Assembly: GCF_013087515.1 (NCBI RefSeq)
Contig: NZ_JABFCN010000003.1
Span: 62,001-126,000, forward strand
Direction: 5' to 3'
Length of the DNA stretch: 64,000 nt
Source of the DNA: Rhizobium sophorae
GTDB lineage: Bacteria > Pseudomonadota > Alphaproteobacteria > Rhizobiales > Rhizobiaceae
Both the position numbers and the translations under genes were made by a program. Shown here piece by piece: positions 55,336 to 63,668 of the stretch; positions within the stretch are counted from its first letter, which is position 1; each line of letters begins with the position of its first letter. The notes beneath the pieces are model-generated. The model was not told where the DNA came from, ran no database searches, and worked only from the letters and a program-made list of their open reading frames with translations.

Positions 55336-56277
55336 CTACAGCCGATTGGCGCACAATAGAGTGTCACGAGACAAATATCCCGCAAGCGTCCCGTCGGCGG
55401 CTCTGACATGCAGGCCCGGCATCTCACCGGAGAGGATGAGCGCCAAGGCATCGTGAACCGTAGCGTCAGCGGCGATCTCGGCATCGCCGTTGGACGGTTC
55501 CGGCGCGGTCATGATCATCGATACGGCAATCAAGCTCAGCCTTTTTATGGCTCGGTCAGGGCCGAGGAAACTCTCGACGAATTCATTGACGGGACGCGCG
55601 AGGATTTCCTGCGGGGTATCATATTGAAGGAGGCGGCCGTCGCGCATGATGGCGATGCGATCACCCATCTTGATTGCCTCATCGAGGTCATGGGTGACGA
55701 TGACGACGGTCTTCTTCACCTTCCTGAGAATATCGCGGAATTCGTCCTGAAGCCGAACGCGGGTGATCGGATCGATCGCGCCGAACGGTTCGTCCATCAG
55801 CATGATGGCAGGGTCGGCGGCGAGCGCGCGCGCGAAACCGACGCGCTGACGCTGCCCGCCCGACAATTCGTGTGGCAGGCGCTGCCGCATGATGGCCGGA
55901 TCAAGCCCCACGAGATCCAGCAGCTCGTCGACCCGGCGATCGCTGCGCGCCTTTTCCCAACCGAGAAGCCGCGGCACGGTCGCGACATTGCGTGCGATCG
56001 ACATATGTGGAAACAGACCGACTTGCTGGATGACATAGCCGATGCTGCGGCGCAGCTCTTTCTGATCGACTCGGGCGATATCTCTGCCGTCGACCAGCAC
56101 ACGCCCCGCCGTGGGCGTCTCCAACTGATTGATCATGCGCATGGTTGTGGTCTTGCCGCAGCCCGAAGGACCGATAAGCGCAACCGTCGAACCGGTCTCG
56201 ATCAGGAGATCGAGATTGTCGACCGCATGCGAGCCGCTTCCGTCGTAATTCTTCGTAACATGGTCGAGATGAATCAT
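55336..56277 (-). CDS. Quaternary-amine ABC transporter ATPase (OpuCA/ProV family)
   Basis: ATPase of 313 residues. Walker A GPSGCGKTTTMRMINQLE, signature [16 protein letters not shown], Walker B IMLMDEPFGAIDPITR, H-loop VTHDLDEAIKMGDRIAIM. A C-terminal CBS-like segment of about 60 residues (TVHDALALILSGEMPGLHVR) is shorter than the paired CBS of OpuCA. ATG 56277 fits the family N-terminus. Last gene of the operon; drives the two permeases before it. Confidence 0.9.
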   Translation of the reverse strand: MIHLDHVTKNYDGSGSHAVDNLDLLIETGSTVALIGPSGCGKTTTMRMINQLETPTAGRVLVDGRDIARVDQKELRRSIGYVIQQVGLFPHMSIARNVATVPRLLGWEKARSDRRVDELLDLVGLDPAIMRQRLPHELSGGQRQRVGFARALAADPAIMLMDEPFGAIDPITRVRLQDEFRDILRKVKKTVVIVTHDLDEAIKMGDRIAIMRDGRLLQYDTPQEILARPVNEFVESFLGPDRAIKRLSLIAVSMIMTAPEPSNGDAEIAADATVHDALALILSGEMPGLHVRAADGTLAGYLSRDTLLCANRL

Positions 56278-56299
56278 CCTGATATCCGCTTTCGGCCGC

Positions 56300-56935
56300 T
56301 TAGCGCCGTTGAGTGAAGACGCGCTCCAGGGCGCCGAACGCCAATTCCGCAAAGATCGCGAGCAGGGCGATCGGAACCGCTCCGACGAGAAGGCGCGGCA
56401 TGTTCATGATCGCGATGCCGGCATTGATGAAATCGCCAAGCCCGCCGCCGCCGATGAAGGAGGCCAGCGCCGCCCCGCCGATGACCTGGATGGCACTCGT
56501 CCTGACGCCTGACAGAATCGACGGAACGGCCAGCGGAAGTTCGATCTCCCACAGCATCTGCCCGGCGCTCATACCCATTCCGTCGGCCGCATCGATCACA
56601 GAGGCGTCGATCTCCCGGATGCCGATGATCGTGCTCAACAGCAGCGGCGGTACGGCAAGGACGATGAGGGCGACCACCGACGGCAACAATCCGATGCCGA
56701 GAAACGGCATCGCTGCCGACAGGATCGCAAGGCTCGGTATGGAGCGCAAGGCGCCGGCAATATTGACCACTGCAAAGGCGGCGCGAGGTGCCCGTGCGAC
56801 GGCAAATCCGAGTGGCACGGCAATGACGAAAGCGATGCCGAGCGATAGGACGCACATCAGAAGATGGCGATTGAAAGCGTTGAAGAAGGCGCCGGAGTTG
56901 CTGAAGATCCAGCTGAATGCATCGATAACGATCAT
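56300..56935 (-). CDS. Quaternary-amine ABC transporter permease (OpuCB/OpuBB family), copy 1
   Basis: Permease of 211 residues, standard size for OpuB/OpuC. Conserved words: SLAILSAAMPFLGIGLLPSV, IREIDASVIDAADGMGMSAG (EAA loop) with WEIELPLAVPSILSGVRTS, then ALASFIGGGGLGDFI. Overlaps the other permease gene by four bases (ATGA). The two should form a heterodimer. Confidence 0.9.
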   Translation of the reverse strand: MIVIDAFSWIFSNSGAFFNAFNRHLLMCVLSLGIAFVIAVPLGFAVARAPRAAFAVVNIAGALRSIPSLAILSAAMPFLGIGLLPSVVALIVLAVPPLLLSTIIGIREIDASVIDAADGMGMSAGQMLWEIELPLAVPSILSGVRTSAIQVIGGAALASFIGGGGLGDFINAGIAIMNMPRLLVGAVPIALLAIFAELAFGALERVFTQRR

Positions 56936-57564
56936 GCTGCTTTACCTCCACTGCGCCGGCGCAGCAGCTTTTCGAAGGATGCAAAACAGTAGTCGGCAAA
57001 GAGCGCCAGAAATGACGTCAGCAGCCCGCCGGCGATGATCTTTTCGGGAAACCGCTGGTCGATGCCTTCGAAAATGATGACGCCGAGCCCGCCGGCATTG
57101 ATATAGGCGGCAACGGTCGCGATGCCGATGACCGTCACCATGGCAATGCGGATGCCGCCGACGATATAGGGCATCGCCAGCGGGAGCTCGACCTCCCAGA
57201 TCCGGCGCGCCGTGCCGTAGCCCATGCCATCGGCAGCTTCGAGTATGTCACGTGGAATTGCCTGAAACCCCATGCCGATATTGCGGATCAGGATCATCAG
57301 CGAGTAGGCGGCAAGACCGGTAATCGCGGGTGCCGCCCCAATCCCCATGACAGGAATAAGAAGCGCAAACAGCGCCAGGCTCGGCACGGCGAACAGGATA
57401 CCGGTGAAGATGATGATAACCGCGAAGCTCCGCGGCCGCCTTGCCGCCCATATCCCGACGATCAGCGAGATCACCAGGGCAATGCCGACCGAGGAAAAGA
57501 CGAGATACAGGTGCTCCAACAGCGCTTCGAGCAGCCGATCGAGGTGTTTAGGAACCCATTTCAT
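56932..57564 (-). CDS. Quaternary-amine ABC transporter permease (OpuCD/OpuBD family), copy 2
   Basis: Permease of 210 residues. ATG 57564 follows GGAGG; a longer frame exists but would add a hydrophilic, unlikely N-terminus overlapping the upstream gene. EAA loop: PRDILEAADGMGYGTARRIW, EVELPLAMPYIVGGIRIA; later YINAGGLGVIIFEGIDQR. Same transport family as the OpuC, OsmU and EgtU systems for betaines and ergothioneine. Confidence 0.9.
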   Translation of the reverse strand: MKWVPKHLDRLLEALLEHLYLVFSSVGIALVISLIVGIWAARRPRSFAVIIIFTGILFAVPSLALFALLIPVMGIGAAPAITGLAAYSLMILIRNIGMGFQAIPRDILEAADGMGYGTARRIWEVELPLAMPYIVGGIRIAMVTVIGIATVAAYINAGGLGVIIFEGIDQRFPEKIIAGGLLTSFLALFADYCFASFEKLLRRRSGGKAA

Positions 57565-57601
57565 CGTCGAGACCTCCGCGTCCGGGCGCTCGTTCGCCTG
57601 T

Positions 57602-58420
57602 CTACCATGAGATCCCCAATCTGCGATCGGCGTCGTCGGCTCTCTGCGGCAGGACATCGTAGGTAGACGGAGCGACCGCCGAAAATCGTCTGAGGCCGAG
57701 CCGTTCCAAAGCCGCCGCTCCCTCAGGCGTTTCATGCAACGTCACGAGGCTCCGCTGTAACGCTGTGGCGATGTCCGCGGGCAATGTTTGCGCGGCAACC
57801 AATAGCGGCGCGGGAAGCGGATCGGTCGTCGCTAGAATACGAAGACCACCGATCGCGTCGCGTTCGTGCATCGACAACAATTGGAAGGCATAAGCGTCGA
57901 TCGCGCCCGCATCGATCCTGCCGTCCTTGAGAGCGGCGATGATGCCTGAAGGGTTGAGCAGCGGTCCGACCGTCATGCTCGGCTTCATTTTCCCGGCAAA
58001 CTGGCCGGCAAGGAAGGAACGCGCAGCGTGGTAGCCCGATTGGGAATCGCGCACGGTCCAGCCCCAGCGTGTCGCAGCGAGATCCGCCACCGCGTTCACC
58101 GGCCCGGTGGAGGCGACGAGGATGTGGCTGGCATAGAACGGCTGGTCCAAAGACCATGCTTCGTTCGAGACGGGTGCCGCAAGGGCCGCCGGTCTTAAGC
58201 CCTCCGGCATGCGCGAAAACGGATAGCCGCACATGAAGACCGCTCCCATGTCCGGCCTTGTCCATAATTCCGACAAGGGAGCTGGAGCTGCGTGAGCGAT
58301 GATCTCCAGCTCGACGCCGGAACGTAGGCTGACCAGCGCGAACAGCGCGTCCCACAGGCCGCGAATGCGCGGGCTGAGATTATACATTCTCGAACAGGCG
58401 ATTGGCTTGCATATAACCAT
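57602..58420 (-). CDS. PhnD/SsuA-like substrate-binding-fold protein, no signal peptide
   Basis: Protein of 272 residues with the PhnD-like type-2 periplasmic-binding fold: MYNLSPRIRGLWDALF at the N-terminus, VFMCGYPFSRM, a central WGWTVRDSQSGYHAARSFLA and GRIDAGAIDAYAFQLL. No signal peptide or lipobox is visible, so it may be cytosolic, or its true start may differ (ATG 58387 is an alternative). It lies between the ornithine-cyclodeaminase-like gene (6-base gap) and the permeases. A sensory or accessory binding role is possible. Confidence 0.78.
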   Translation of the reverse strand: MVICKPIACSRMYNLSPRIRGLWDALFALVSLRSGVELEIIAHAAPAPLSELWTRPDMGAVFMCGYPFSRMPEGLRPAALAAPVSNEAWSLDQPFYASHILVASTGPVNAVADLAATRWGWTVRDSQSGYHAARSFLAGQFAGKMKPSMTVGPLLNPSGIIAALKDGRIDAGAIDAYAFQLLSMHERDAIGGLRILATTDPLPAPLLVAAQTLPADIATALQRSLVTLHETPEGAAALERLGLRRFSAVAPSTYDVLPQRADDADRRLGISW

Positions 58421-58426
58421 GGCTAT

Positions 58427-59431
58427 TTATGCAAACCGCAGCCGCTGGCCGATATTCATCACCCTGGCCTTCTCCACCATGGCGGCGCCGAGCGCCACGT
58501 CGGTCGTGCTGAGGCCGCGATGCCAGAACAGGATCGTCTCCTCATCACTTTCGCGGCCGGGCTTCATGCCGCAGACGATCTGGCCGATTTCGGCATGCAA
58601 GTTCTCGGCCGTCACCTTGCCCTCGTCGACGTGACGGCGAAGCGCTCCGAAAGGCTTGCCGGGGCCGCATTGTCCCCAATCGTCGACGACGACCTTGTCC
58701 ATGATATCGGTGAGATCGAATTCAAGAGCGCTCATCGTGCCATAGGGCACGACGAAGGCTCCCTTCTTCACCCATTCCGTCTTGAACAGCGGCGCCGGTT
58801 CCGGCAGGCGGCTGGCCTCGACCATGATATCGGCGCCTTTGAGGCAATCCTCCCAATTGTCGGTGACGATGATCTTCTTGCCGAGATCCGCCTCAAGACG
58901 CTTTGCGAAGGCATCACGGCTTTCCGGGCGACGTGAGTGTACGCGGATTTCATCGAAATCGAAGAGATGATCGAGAAGCCGGACATTCCAGTAAGAGGTT
59001 CCGCGGGCACCGATATGGCCGAGAATCTTGCTGTCCATGCGGGCGAGATATTTTGCGCCAAGGGCGGTCACGGCGCCGGTGCGCATGTCGGTGATGGCAG
59101 TTGCGTCGATGATGGCCTTCGGTACGCCGGTGTTCGGATCGAACAGGTTGAGGACCGCAAGCTCCGAGGGCAGATCGACCTTGTAGTTGTCGACGAAGTC
59201 ACCGACGACTTTGACGCCGGCATAATTCAGCGCTTTGACATAGCCGCGAAGCACGTTGAAATGGCCTTTGTCGGAGCTCTCCGGCACAAGATGAACACGC
59301 GGCTCGATGACGGTTTCGCCCCTGCCCTGCGCATCCAGCGCTTTCGACACCGCATCGAGAATCTCGTCATTCGTCAGCGCCAGTGCCTTGGCATCGAGGG
59401 CATTGAGATAATCGATCCAGATTTCCTGCAT
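58427..59431 (-). CDS. Ornithine cyclodeaminase / mu-crystallin family protein
   Basis: NAD(P)-binding protein of 334 residues. Substrate-side motifs near IEPRVHLVPESSDKGHFNVL and the Rossmann segment AKYLARMDSKILGHIGARGT, followed by FDEIRVHSRRPESRDAFAKR. Resembles the subgroup annotated as tyramine oxidase subunit B. The family includes ornithine cyclodeaminase, ketimine reductases and amino-acid dehydrogenases. ATG 59431 follows GGAGAAGTGGG; the frame upstream is not coding-like. In this operon it may handle an imino or amino acid made from the imported betaine. Confidence 0.83.
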   Translation of the reverse strand: MQEIWIDYLNALDAKALALTNDEILDAVSKALDAQGRGETVIEPRVHLVPESSDKGHFNVLRGYVKALNYAGVKVVGDFVDNYKVDLPSELAVLNLFDPNTGVPKAIIDATAITDMRTGAVTALGAKYLARMDSKILGHIGARGTSYWNVRLLDHLFDFDEIRVHSRRPESRDAFAKRLEADLGKKIIVTDNWEDCLKGADIMVEASRLPEPAPLFKTEWVKKGAFVVPYGTMSALEFDLTDIMDKVVVDDWGQCGPGKPFGALRRHVDEGKVTAENLHAEIGQIVCGMKPGRESDEETILFWHRGLSTTDVALGAAMVEKARVMNIGQRLRFA

Positions 59432-59497
59432 TTCCCACTTCTCCACATTCCTGTCCGGCTGCTGAGCGGACGGATTTTCGAACAAACACCGTAAGAA

Positions 59498-59551
59498 GAT
59501 TGTCACGCCAGGTCGCGGCCGGATCGATATCCGGCCGCGGGCGTGACAATC
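59498..59551 (-). promoter_or_regulatory. Large composite hairpin after the betaine-binding-protein gene
   Basis: Outer arms GATTGTCACGCC (59498-59509) / GGCGTGACAATC (59540-59551) and inner arms CGCGGCCGGAT (59514-59524) / ATCCGGCCGCG (59529-59539) with a CGAT loop: 23 pairs interrupted by one 4-base bulge. It begins at the stop codon of the binding-protein gene. There is no T-run after it, so it probably stabilises the upstream message or attenuates the downstream genes. Confidence 0.65.
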
Positions 59552-60437
59552 ATTTCGGCAGCAGGCCGTTTTCCTTGAGGAACTCGACCGCCACGTCCTT
59601 GGCTTCCTCGTGATCGGTCTCGACCTTGGCATTGAGGACACGCATTTTCTCATTGTCGAGATGGGAGCCGACCGCTTCCAGCAGTTCGGCAACCTTCGGA
59701 TTGGCCTTCAGCACGTCCTGGCGGACAACAGGTGCCACGTAGTAGGGCGGAAACAGACCCTTGTCGTCTGCCAGCGGCACGAGGTTCTTCGAGCCGATCT
59801 GCCAGTCGGTCGCGGCGCCATTGGCGACGTCGATGTCCTTTTGTTCCAGCGCGTCATAACGAAGGCCAAGCTTGGCAAACTGCTTGAACTCCTTGAACTC
59901 GGCGTCATAGACACGCTTAAGGCCGGGCAGGCCATCGGCGCGGTCGGGAAATTCAGCGCCGCCGCCGAAGACCAGGGTCTTGGAAACCTTGGCGAGATCC
60001 GACAGGCTCTTCAGATTGTTGGCCTGCGCCGTTTCCTGTCGGACGACGATCACATAGCCATTGTTGATGCCGCTCGGCTTCAGCCAGGTGAGGTTGAACT
60101 GCTTGGCGTAGAAATCCTTGACCTGCGTGTAGACCTTCTCGGCATCGGTCGACATCTCACCCTTGACGACAGAAGCCAGCGCCGTCCCGGTATATTCCGG
60201 ATAAAGATCGATCTCGCCGGCCACCAATGCCTGGTGAGCAATCAGCGTACCGCCGAGATTGATCTTGCGCTCGACGGTGATGCCGGCATTTTCCAGAACG
60301 GCAGCGTACATTTCGGCGAGGATGAACTGCTCGGTGAAATTCTTGCTGCCAACCTTGATGGTCTCTGCGGATGCAGACTGGAACATGGCGGCTGCCATGA
60401 TGCCCGCTGCGAAGAAGCCTTTTGTCCAACTTTTCAT
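59550..60437 (-). CDS. Quaternary-amine ABC transporter substrate-binding protein (OpuCC/OsmF family)
   Basis: Binding protein of 295 residues with a Sec signal peptide (KSWTKGFFAAGIMAAAMFQS, cleavage after ASA). The family signature ETIKVGSKNFTEQFILAEMY and DLYPEYTGTALASVV are unmistakable. ATG 60437 lies six bases after GAGGGA; ATG 60443 abuts the site directly. Members bind glycine betaine, choline, carnitine and, in the EgtU branch, ergothioneine through an aromatic cage. Position after a HAL-like lyase argues for a histidine-derived betaine here. Confidence 0.9.
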   Translation of the reverse strand: MKSWTKGFFAAGIMAAAMFQSASAETIKVGSKNFTEQFILAEMYAAVLENAGITVERKINLGGTLIAHQALVAGEIDLYPEYTGTALASVVKGEMSTDAEKVYTQVKDFYAKQFNLTWLKPSGINNGYVIVVRQETAQANNLKSLSDLAKVSKTLVFGGGAEFPDRADGLPGLKRVYDAEFKEFKQFAKLGLRYDALEQKDIDVANGAATDWQIGSKNLVPLADDKGLFPPYYVAPVVRQDVLKANPKVAELLEAVGSHLDNEKMRVLNAKVETDHEEAKDVAVEFLKENGLLPK

Positions 60438-60518
60438 AGTCATTCCCTCTTGTTGACTTTTCAATGAACGGACTGACGGCATTCTCCGGAATGATCGTCA
60501 GCATGACCGATCGGCGCC

Positions 60519-60538
60519 CTGCCCTTCTGCCGGGGCAG
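60519..60538 (-). promoter_or_regulatory. Stem-loop between lyase and binding-protein genes
   Basis: Arms CTGCCC / GGGCAG with an 8-base loop in the 113-base gap between the HAL-like lyase stop and the binding-protein start. Too short to be a good terminator and has no T-run. Confidence 0.3.
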
Positions 60539-60550
60539 TGGCGAACCGGC

Positions 60551-62056
60551 TTATTGCGGGCCGAGCCCGATCAATGCGGCAATCGTCGCAAAATCCGGCC
60601 CTTGCGCGCGATCCTCTTCAAGTGCCGGAACGTGGGTGCGGACAAAGGCATAGGCTTCCGCCGATCCCTTGCCCAATTCACCTGAGACGCCTCTGAGCTC
60701 GACGGCCTGCACCGATGCGATCAGTTCGATGGCAACCAGATAGCGCAGGCGCTCGACGATCGCCTGCGCCTTTGCCAAAACGCTGGGAGCCATCGATGCC
60801 TGGTCTTCGACGCCATCGGCGACAGGAATGGGCGAAAGCGAAACCGGCATGGCCAGATGGCGGATTTCGGCTTCCATGGCCGAGACGGTCTTTTGCACGG
60901 TCGCAAAACCGGTACGGCTCTGGCCCATCGGGGTCAGGAAGCGTGGCAGGTCGGACATGCCAGGCGACATGATCTTCATAATCCGATAGGCGGTGCCTGC
61001 CGCGCAATGCGCCATCGCCTGCCCCAACCTTTCCCAGGCGAGCACAAAAGCGGTCATGTCAAAATTGCCGTGTGAAAGAATGACGCCCTCGGATGCGATC
61101 ACGACGGGATTGTCGCTGGAACTGACGAGCTCTATGTCAGTCGCCTGCCTTGCCTCATCGATCGCATGCCTCAACGCGCCCCAGACCTGCGGTGTGCAGC
61201 GGTAGCTCAAAGGATCTTGGAGACGTCTTGCTGCATCGGCTACAAGCAAGGAGCTGCCCGAAAGAAGCTCCATCAACTGAGCGGCGACGCGGCGCTGCCC
61301 AAAGGCCGGTCTGGCAGCCAGAGCGCGGTCGTCGAAGGCACTGACATTGGCCCGGAACGCTTCGAAATTAACGGCAATCGCCTTCAGGGACCAATCGAAC
61401 AGCCGCTCGATATCCACAAGCGTCAAGCAGGCGAGGCCGATGGAGAGGCTGTTGGCCACAACAAGCGCATGCCCGTCCTTTGGCGCGAATTCGAGGGGCT
61501 TCAAGCCGGCCCTTTCAAGGGCGACGGCGGCCGGCAGCACGTCGCCGTCAAGCTCGATGTCGCCGAAGCCGAGAAGGCCGCGGCTCATATGGGCAAGCGG
61601 AGCCAAATCCGCCGCACCGATCGAGCCCAATGATGGGACGACAGGATGAATACCTGCATTGATGGCGGCAATCAGACCCTGGAAGACTTTCAGCGAAACG
61701 CCGGAACCGCCCGCCGCCATGCCGGCGGCCCTGACGGCCATCATCGCCCGCACGGATTCCCGGGCAAGCGGTTCTCCGACGCCGACCGCGCGGGCTTGCG
61801 GCACACGCATCTGGAACGCCACCAGATCTTCCGTCGCAAGTCGTGTATCGACCCCTGCCCCAAGTCCCGTCGTCAAGCCATAGACCGGCAGATCCTTTTC
61901 CGTATAGCGATCGACGACGGCGCGCGCGGCCACAATCCGGGCATCGACCTCGGCGGAGATCTCGATCCTGGCGTGACGACGGGCAATTGCTGCGATGTCC
62001 TCGATCGTGGGCGGCGCCGAGCTGAAGATGATCGATGGAGAATTGGTGGCGCTCAC
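60551..62056 (-). CDS. Aromatic amino acid lyase homologue (HutH-like) lacking the MIO triad
   Basis: Histidine/phenylalanine ammonia-lyase superfamily protein of 501 residues, normal length. The Tyr loop is VYGLTTGLGAGVD (residues 58-70), and PLSYRCTPQVWGALRH, SSSDNPVVIASEGVILSHGN and GVEDQASMAP correspond to other HAL active-site segments. At the MIO position HAL has GASGDLAPLAH, but here residues 144-156 read GSIGAADLAPLAH: the Ser-Gly needed for MIO is absent. Ergothionase, which eliminates trimethylamine from ergothioneine, is a known MIO-free member. GTG 62056 overlaps the HutC-like stop (GTGA) with GGAGAG upstream. Classical histidine deamination is unlikely. Confidence 0.85.
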   Translation of the reverse strand: MSATNSPSIIFSSAPPTIEDIAAIARRHARIEISAEVDARIVAARAVVDRYTEKDLPVYGLTTGLGAGVDTRLATEDLVAFQMRVPQARAVGVGEPLARESVRAMMAVRAAGMAAGGSGVSLKVFQGLIAAINAGIHPVVPSLGSIGAADLAPLAHMSRGLLGFGDIELDGDVLPAAVALERAGLKPLEFAPKDGHALVVANSLSIGLACLTLVDIERLFDWSLKAIAVNFEAFRANVSAFDDRALAARPAFGQRRVAAQLMELLSGSSLLVADAARRLQDPLSYRCTPQVWGALRHAIDEARQATDIELVSSSDNPVVIASEGVILSHGNFDMTAFVLAWERLGQAMAHCAAGTAYRIMKIMSPGMSDLPRFLTPMGQSRTGFATVQKTVSAMEAEIRHLAMPVSLSPIPVADGVEDQASMAPSVLAKAQAIVERLRYLVAIELIASVQAVELRGVSGELGKGSAEAYAFVRTHVPALEEDRAQGPDFATIAALIGLGPQ

Positions 62057-62820
62057 TGTTTCTCTCCGAGAATGGCGACGGGTTTGGAGGGACCCTTGGT
62101 GGATCGTGCTTCCAGCCGATATTGCGCGCCGGGATAGTATAACAGCGCACATGTGACGACGGCCTCGCCCGACCAGGTCCGTCGAAAGACGCGCAAACAA
62201 GGATGATCGTTCTTCAGGCCAAGATATTTGCGTATGGCCGTATCCGGTTTGACAGCCTGGACGATATGTTCGAACGCCGTTATCGGAGCCACCTTCGTGA
62301 GATATTCATGCGGCGTCATGCTGCGGAAGTCGGTCGAGAGATAGTCGGGCGCGACCAGGGGATTGACGTAGCGTTCCTCGACCTGAATGGGCTGGTCGTT
62401 TTCCATGTGCACGATCAGCGAATGCATCACTTCAGCGCCGAGGATGAGCTCAAGCGCATCGGCAACGTTGGCATCCGCCTTCATCAAGCCGGCCTTAACG
62501 ACTGCCGCCGTATGCTTGTGGCCCCGTTCCAGTATTTCGTCGGCTATGTTGCGGATCTGAAGCAGATCGACGTCGAGGTGTTTTGGCGACACGAATGTTC
62601 CGATCCCGGCGGATCGCTTGAGAACACCTTCGAACATCAGCTCCCGCAGCGCCCGGTTCGCCGTCATCCGGCTGACGCCGAATGCCGCCACCAATTCGCT
62701 TTCGGAGGATACCCGGTCTCCCGGCTGCAGCTTGCCCTCGGCGATCTCGGTCAGGATCTGATCCTTGATCCTGATATAATGGCGCGCCTCGCCGGCGGCC
62801 GGTTTGACCGCTTTCGTCAT
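62053..62820 (-). CDS. HutC-like GntR/UTRA transcriptional regulator
   Basis: Regulator of 255 residues. GntR HTH: YIRIKDQILTEIAEGKLQPG, then SESELVAAFGVSRMTANRAL and a RSAGIGTFV wing. The UTRA domain carries words typical of HutC: NIADEILERGHKH, HSLIVHMENDQPIQVEERYV, NPLVAPDYLS. HutC proteins sense urocanate and repress histidine-utilisation genes, so this one may sense an (thio)urocanate-like product of the coupled lyase. ATG 62820 overlaps the MaoC stop (ATGA); its own stop overlaps the lyase GTG. Confidence 0.9.
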   Translation of the reverse strand: MTKAVKPAAGEARHYIRIKDQILTEIAEGKLQPGDRVSSESELVAAFGVSRMTANRALRELMFEGVLKRSAGIGTFVSPKHLDVDLLQIRNIADEILERGHKHTAAVVKAGLMKADANVADALELILGAEVMHSLIVHMENDQPIQVEERYVNPLVAPDYLSTDFRSMTPHEYLTKVAPITAFEHIVQAVKPDTAIRKYLGLKNDHPCLRVFRRTWSGEAVVTCALLYYPGAQYRLEARSTKGPSKPVAILGEKQ

Positions 62821-63668
62821 GACAACCTCGCGATGCCATTGTCGAGGATGGTCGCGCCGCGAGAAGCAACGAGGCCGCGGAAGCGGATCTCGGCATCGTT
62901 CCGCCACATCTGCACGGTGATCGTTTCGCCGGGAAAGATCGGCGCGCTGAAACGCGCCGCGATCGCGCTCAAGCCGCTGGCCATGCTTGGATCGATAGCA
63001 GCGACAATGGCGTAGCCCGCATAACCGAAGCTGCAGAGCCCATGCAGGATCGGCCGGTCAAAGCCGCTCCTGCCGGCTGCCTGCGGATCGACATGCAGCG
63101 GATTGAGATCGCCGTTCAGGCGATAGAGCAGTGCGGCGTTGTCAGGGATGTCGATATTGAATTCAAGGTCCGGCTCTCTGTCCGGGACTTTCGGCAAGGG
63201 TTCGGGCGCAGATCCCGCCGAGCCGCATCCACCGTCGCCGCGGCACGCATTGGTCTGGACGATGGTCGCGATCGGCTCATCACTGTCTGCGGTTGCGATT
63301 AGGCGCTCGAAGCTGACGAACACTCCTTTCTCAACGCCGCGATCGACCACCGACAAGACGCGCGACCGAGAGATGAGCGGCACATCGAGGGGGACCGGCC
63401 GATGGATCGTCAGGCGATGTTCGGAATGCACCAGACGCGCCCAGTCGACGCCTGCGTCCTTCATCCATGGCCCCGGATGCGCCACGATATTGGCAAGGGT
63501 CGGTGCGGTCACGAGATCGCGTTCATAGACGTACTTCAATGTCTTGTTGTCGTCAGGCCCGTCGGTGCCGTAGCCAACCGAGAGGGCGTAGAGGATGGCA
63601 TCCCTTGCCGTAACTACATGTGTCGCCTGCGGCACCGGGAAATCGAGAATGGATTGAGCCGACAGCAT
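62817..63668 (-). CDS. MaoC-like double hot-dog hydratase
   Basis: Enoyl-CoA hydratase 2 / MaoC family protein of 283 residues. The C-terminal hot dog holds the hydratase-2 signature RLNGDLNPLHVDPQAAGRSG with catalytic Asp and His, then PILHGLCSFGYAG. The N-terminal hot dog (about residues 10-125) has no catalytic motif, as in eukaryotic-type hydratase 2. Start is ATG 63668 (TGATG with the SDR stop) or GTG 63671. It acts on CoA thioesters, suggesting that a side chain is processed by a beta-oxidation-like step. Confidence 0.86.
   Translation of the reverse strand: MLSAQSILDFPVPQATHVVTARDAILYALSVGYGTDGPDDNKTLKYVYERDLVTAPTLANIVAHPGPWMKDAGVDWARLVHSEHRLTIHRPVPLDVPLISRSRVLSVVDRGVEKGVFVSFERLIATADSDEPIATIVQTNACRGDGGCGSAGSAPEPLPKVPDREPDLEFNIDIPDNAALLYRLNGDLNPLHVDPQAAGRSGFDRPILHGLCSFGYAGYAIVAAIDPSMASGLSAIAARFSAPIFPGETITVQMWRNDAEIRFRGLVASRGATILDNGIARLS

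Noticed and set aside
60551..62056. Assignment of the lyase as hutH of an ordinary histidine-utilisation operon
   Set aside because: The MIO triad is missing, hutU, hutI and hutG are absent, and the lyase is linked to a quaternary-amine importer instead.
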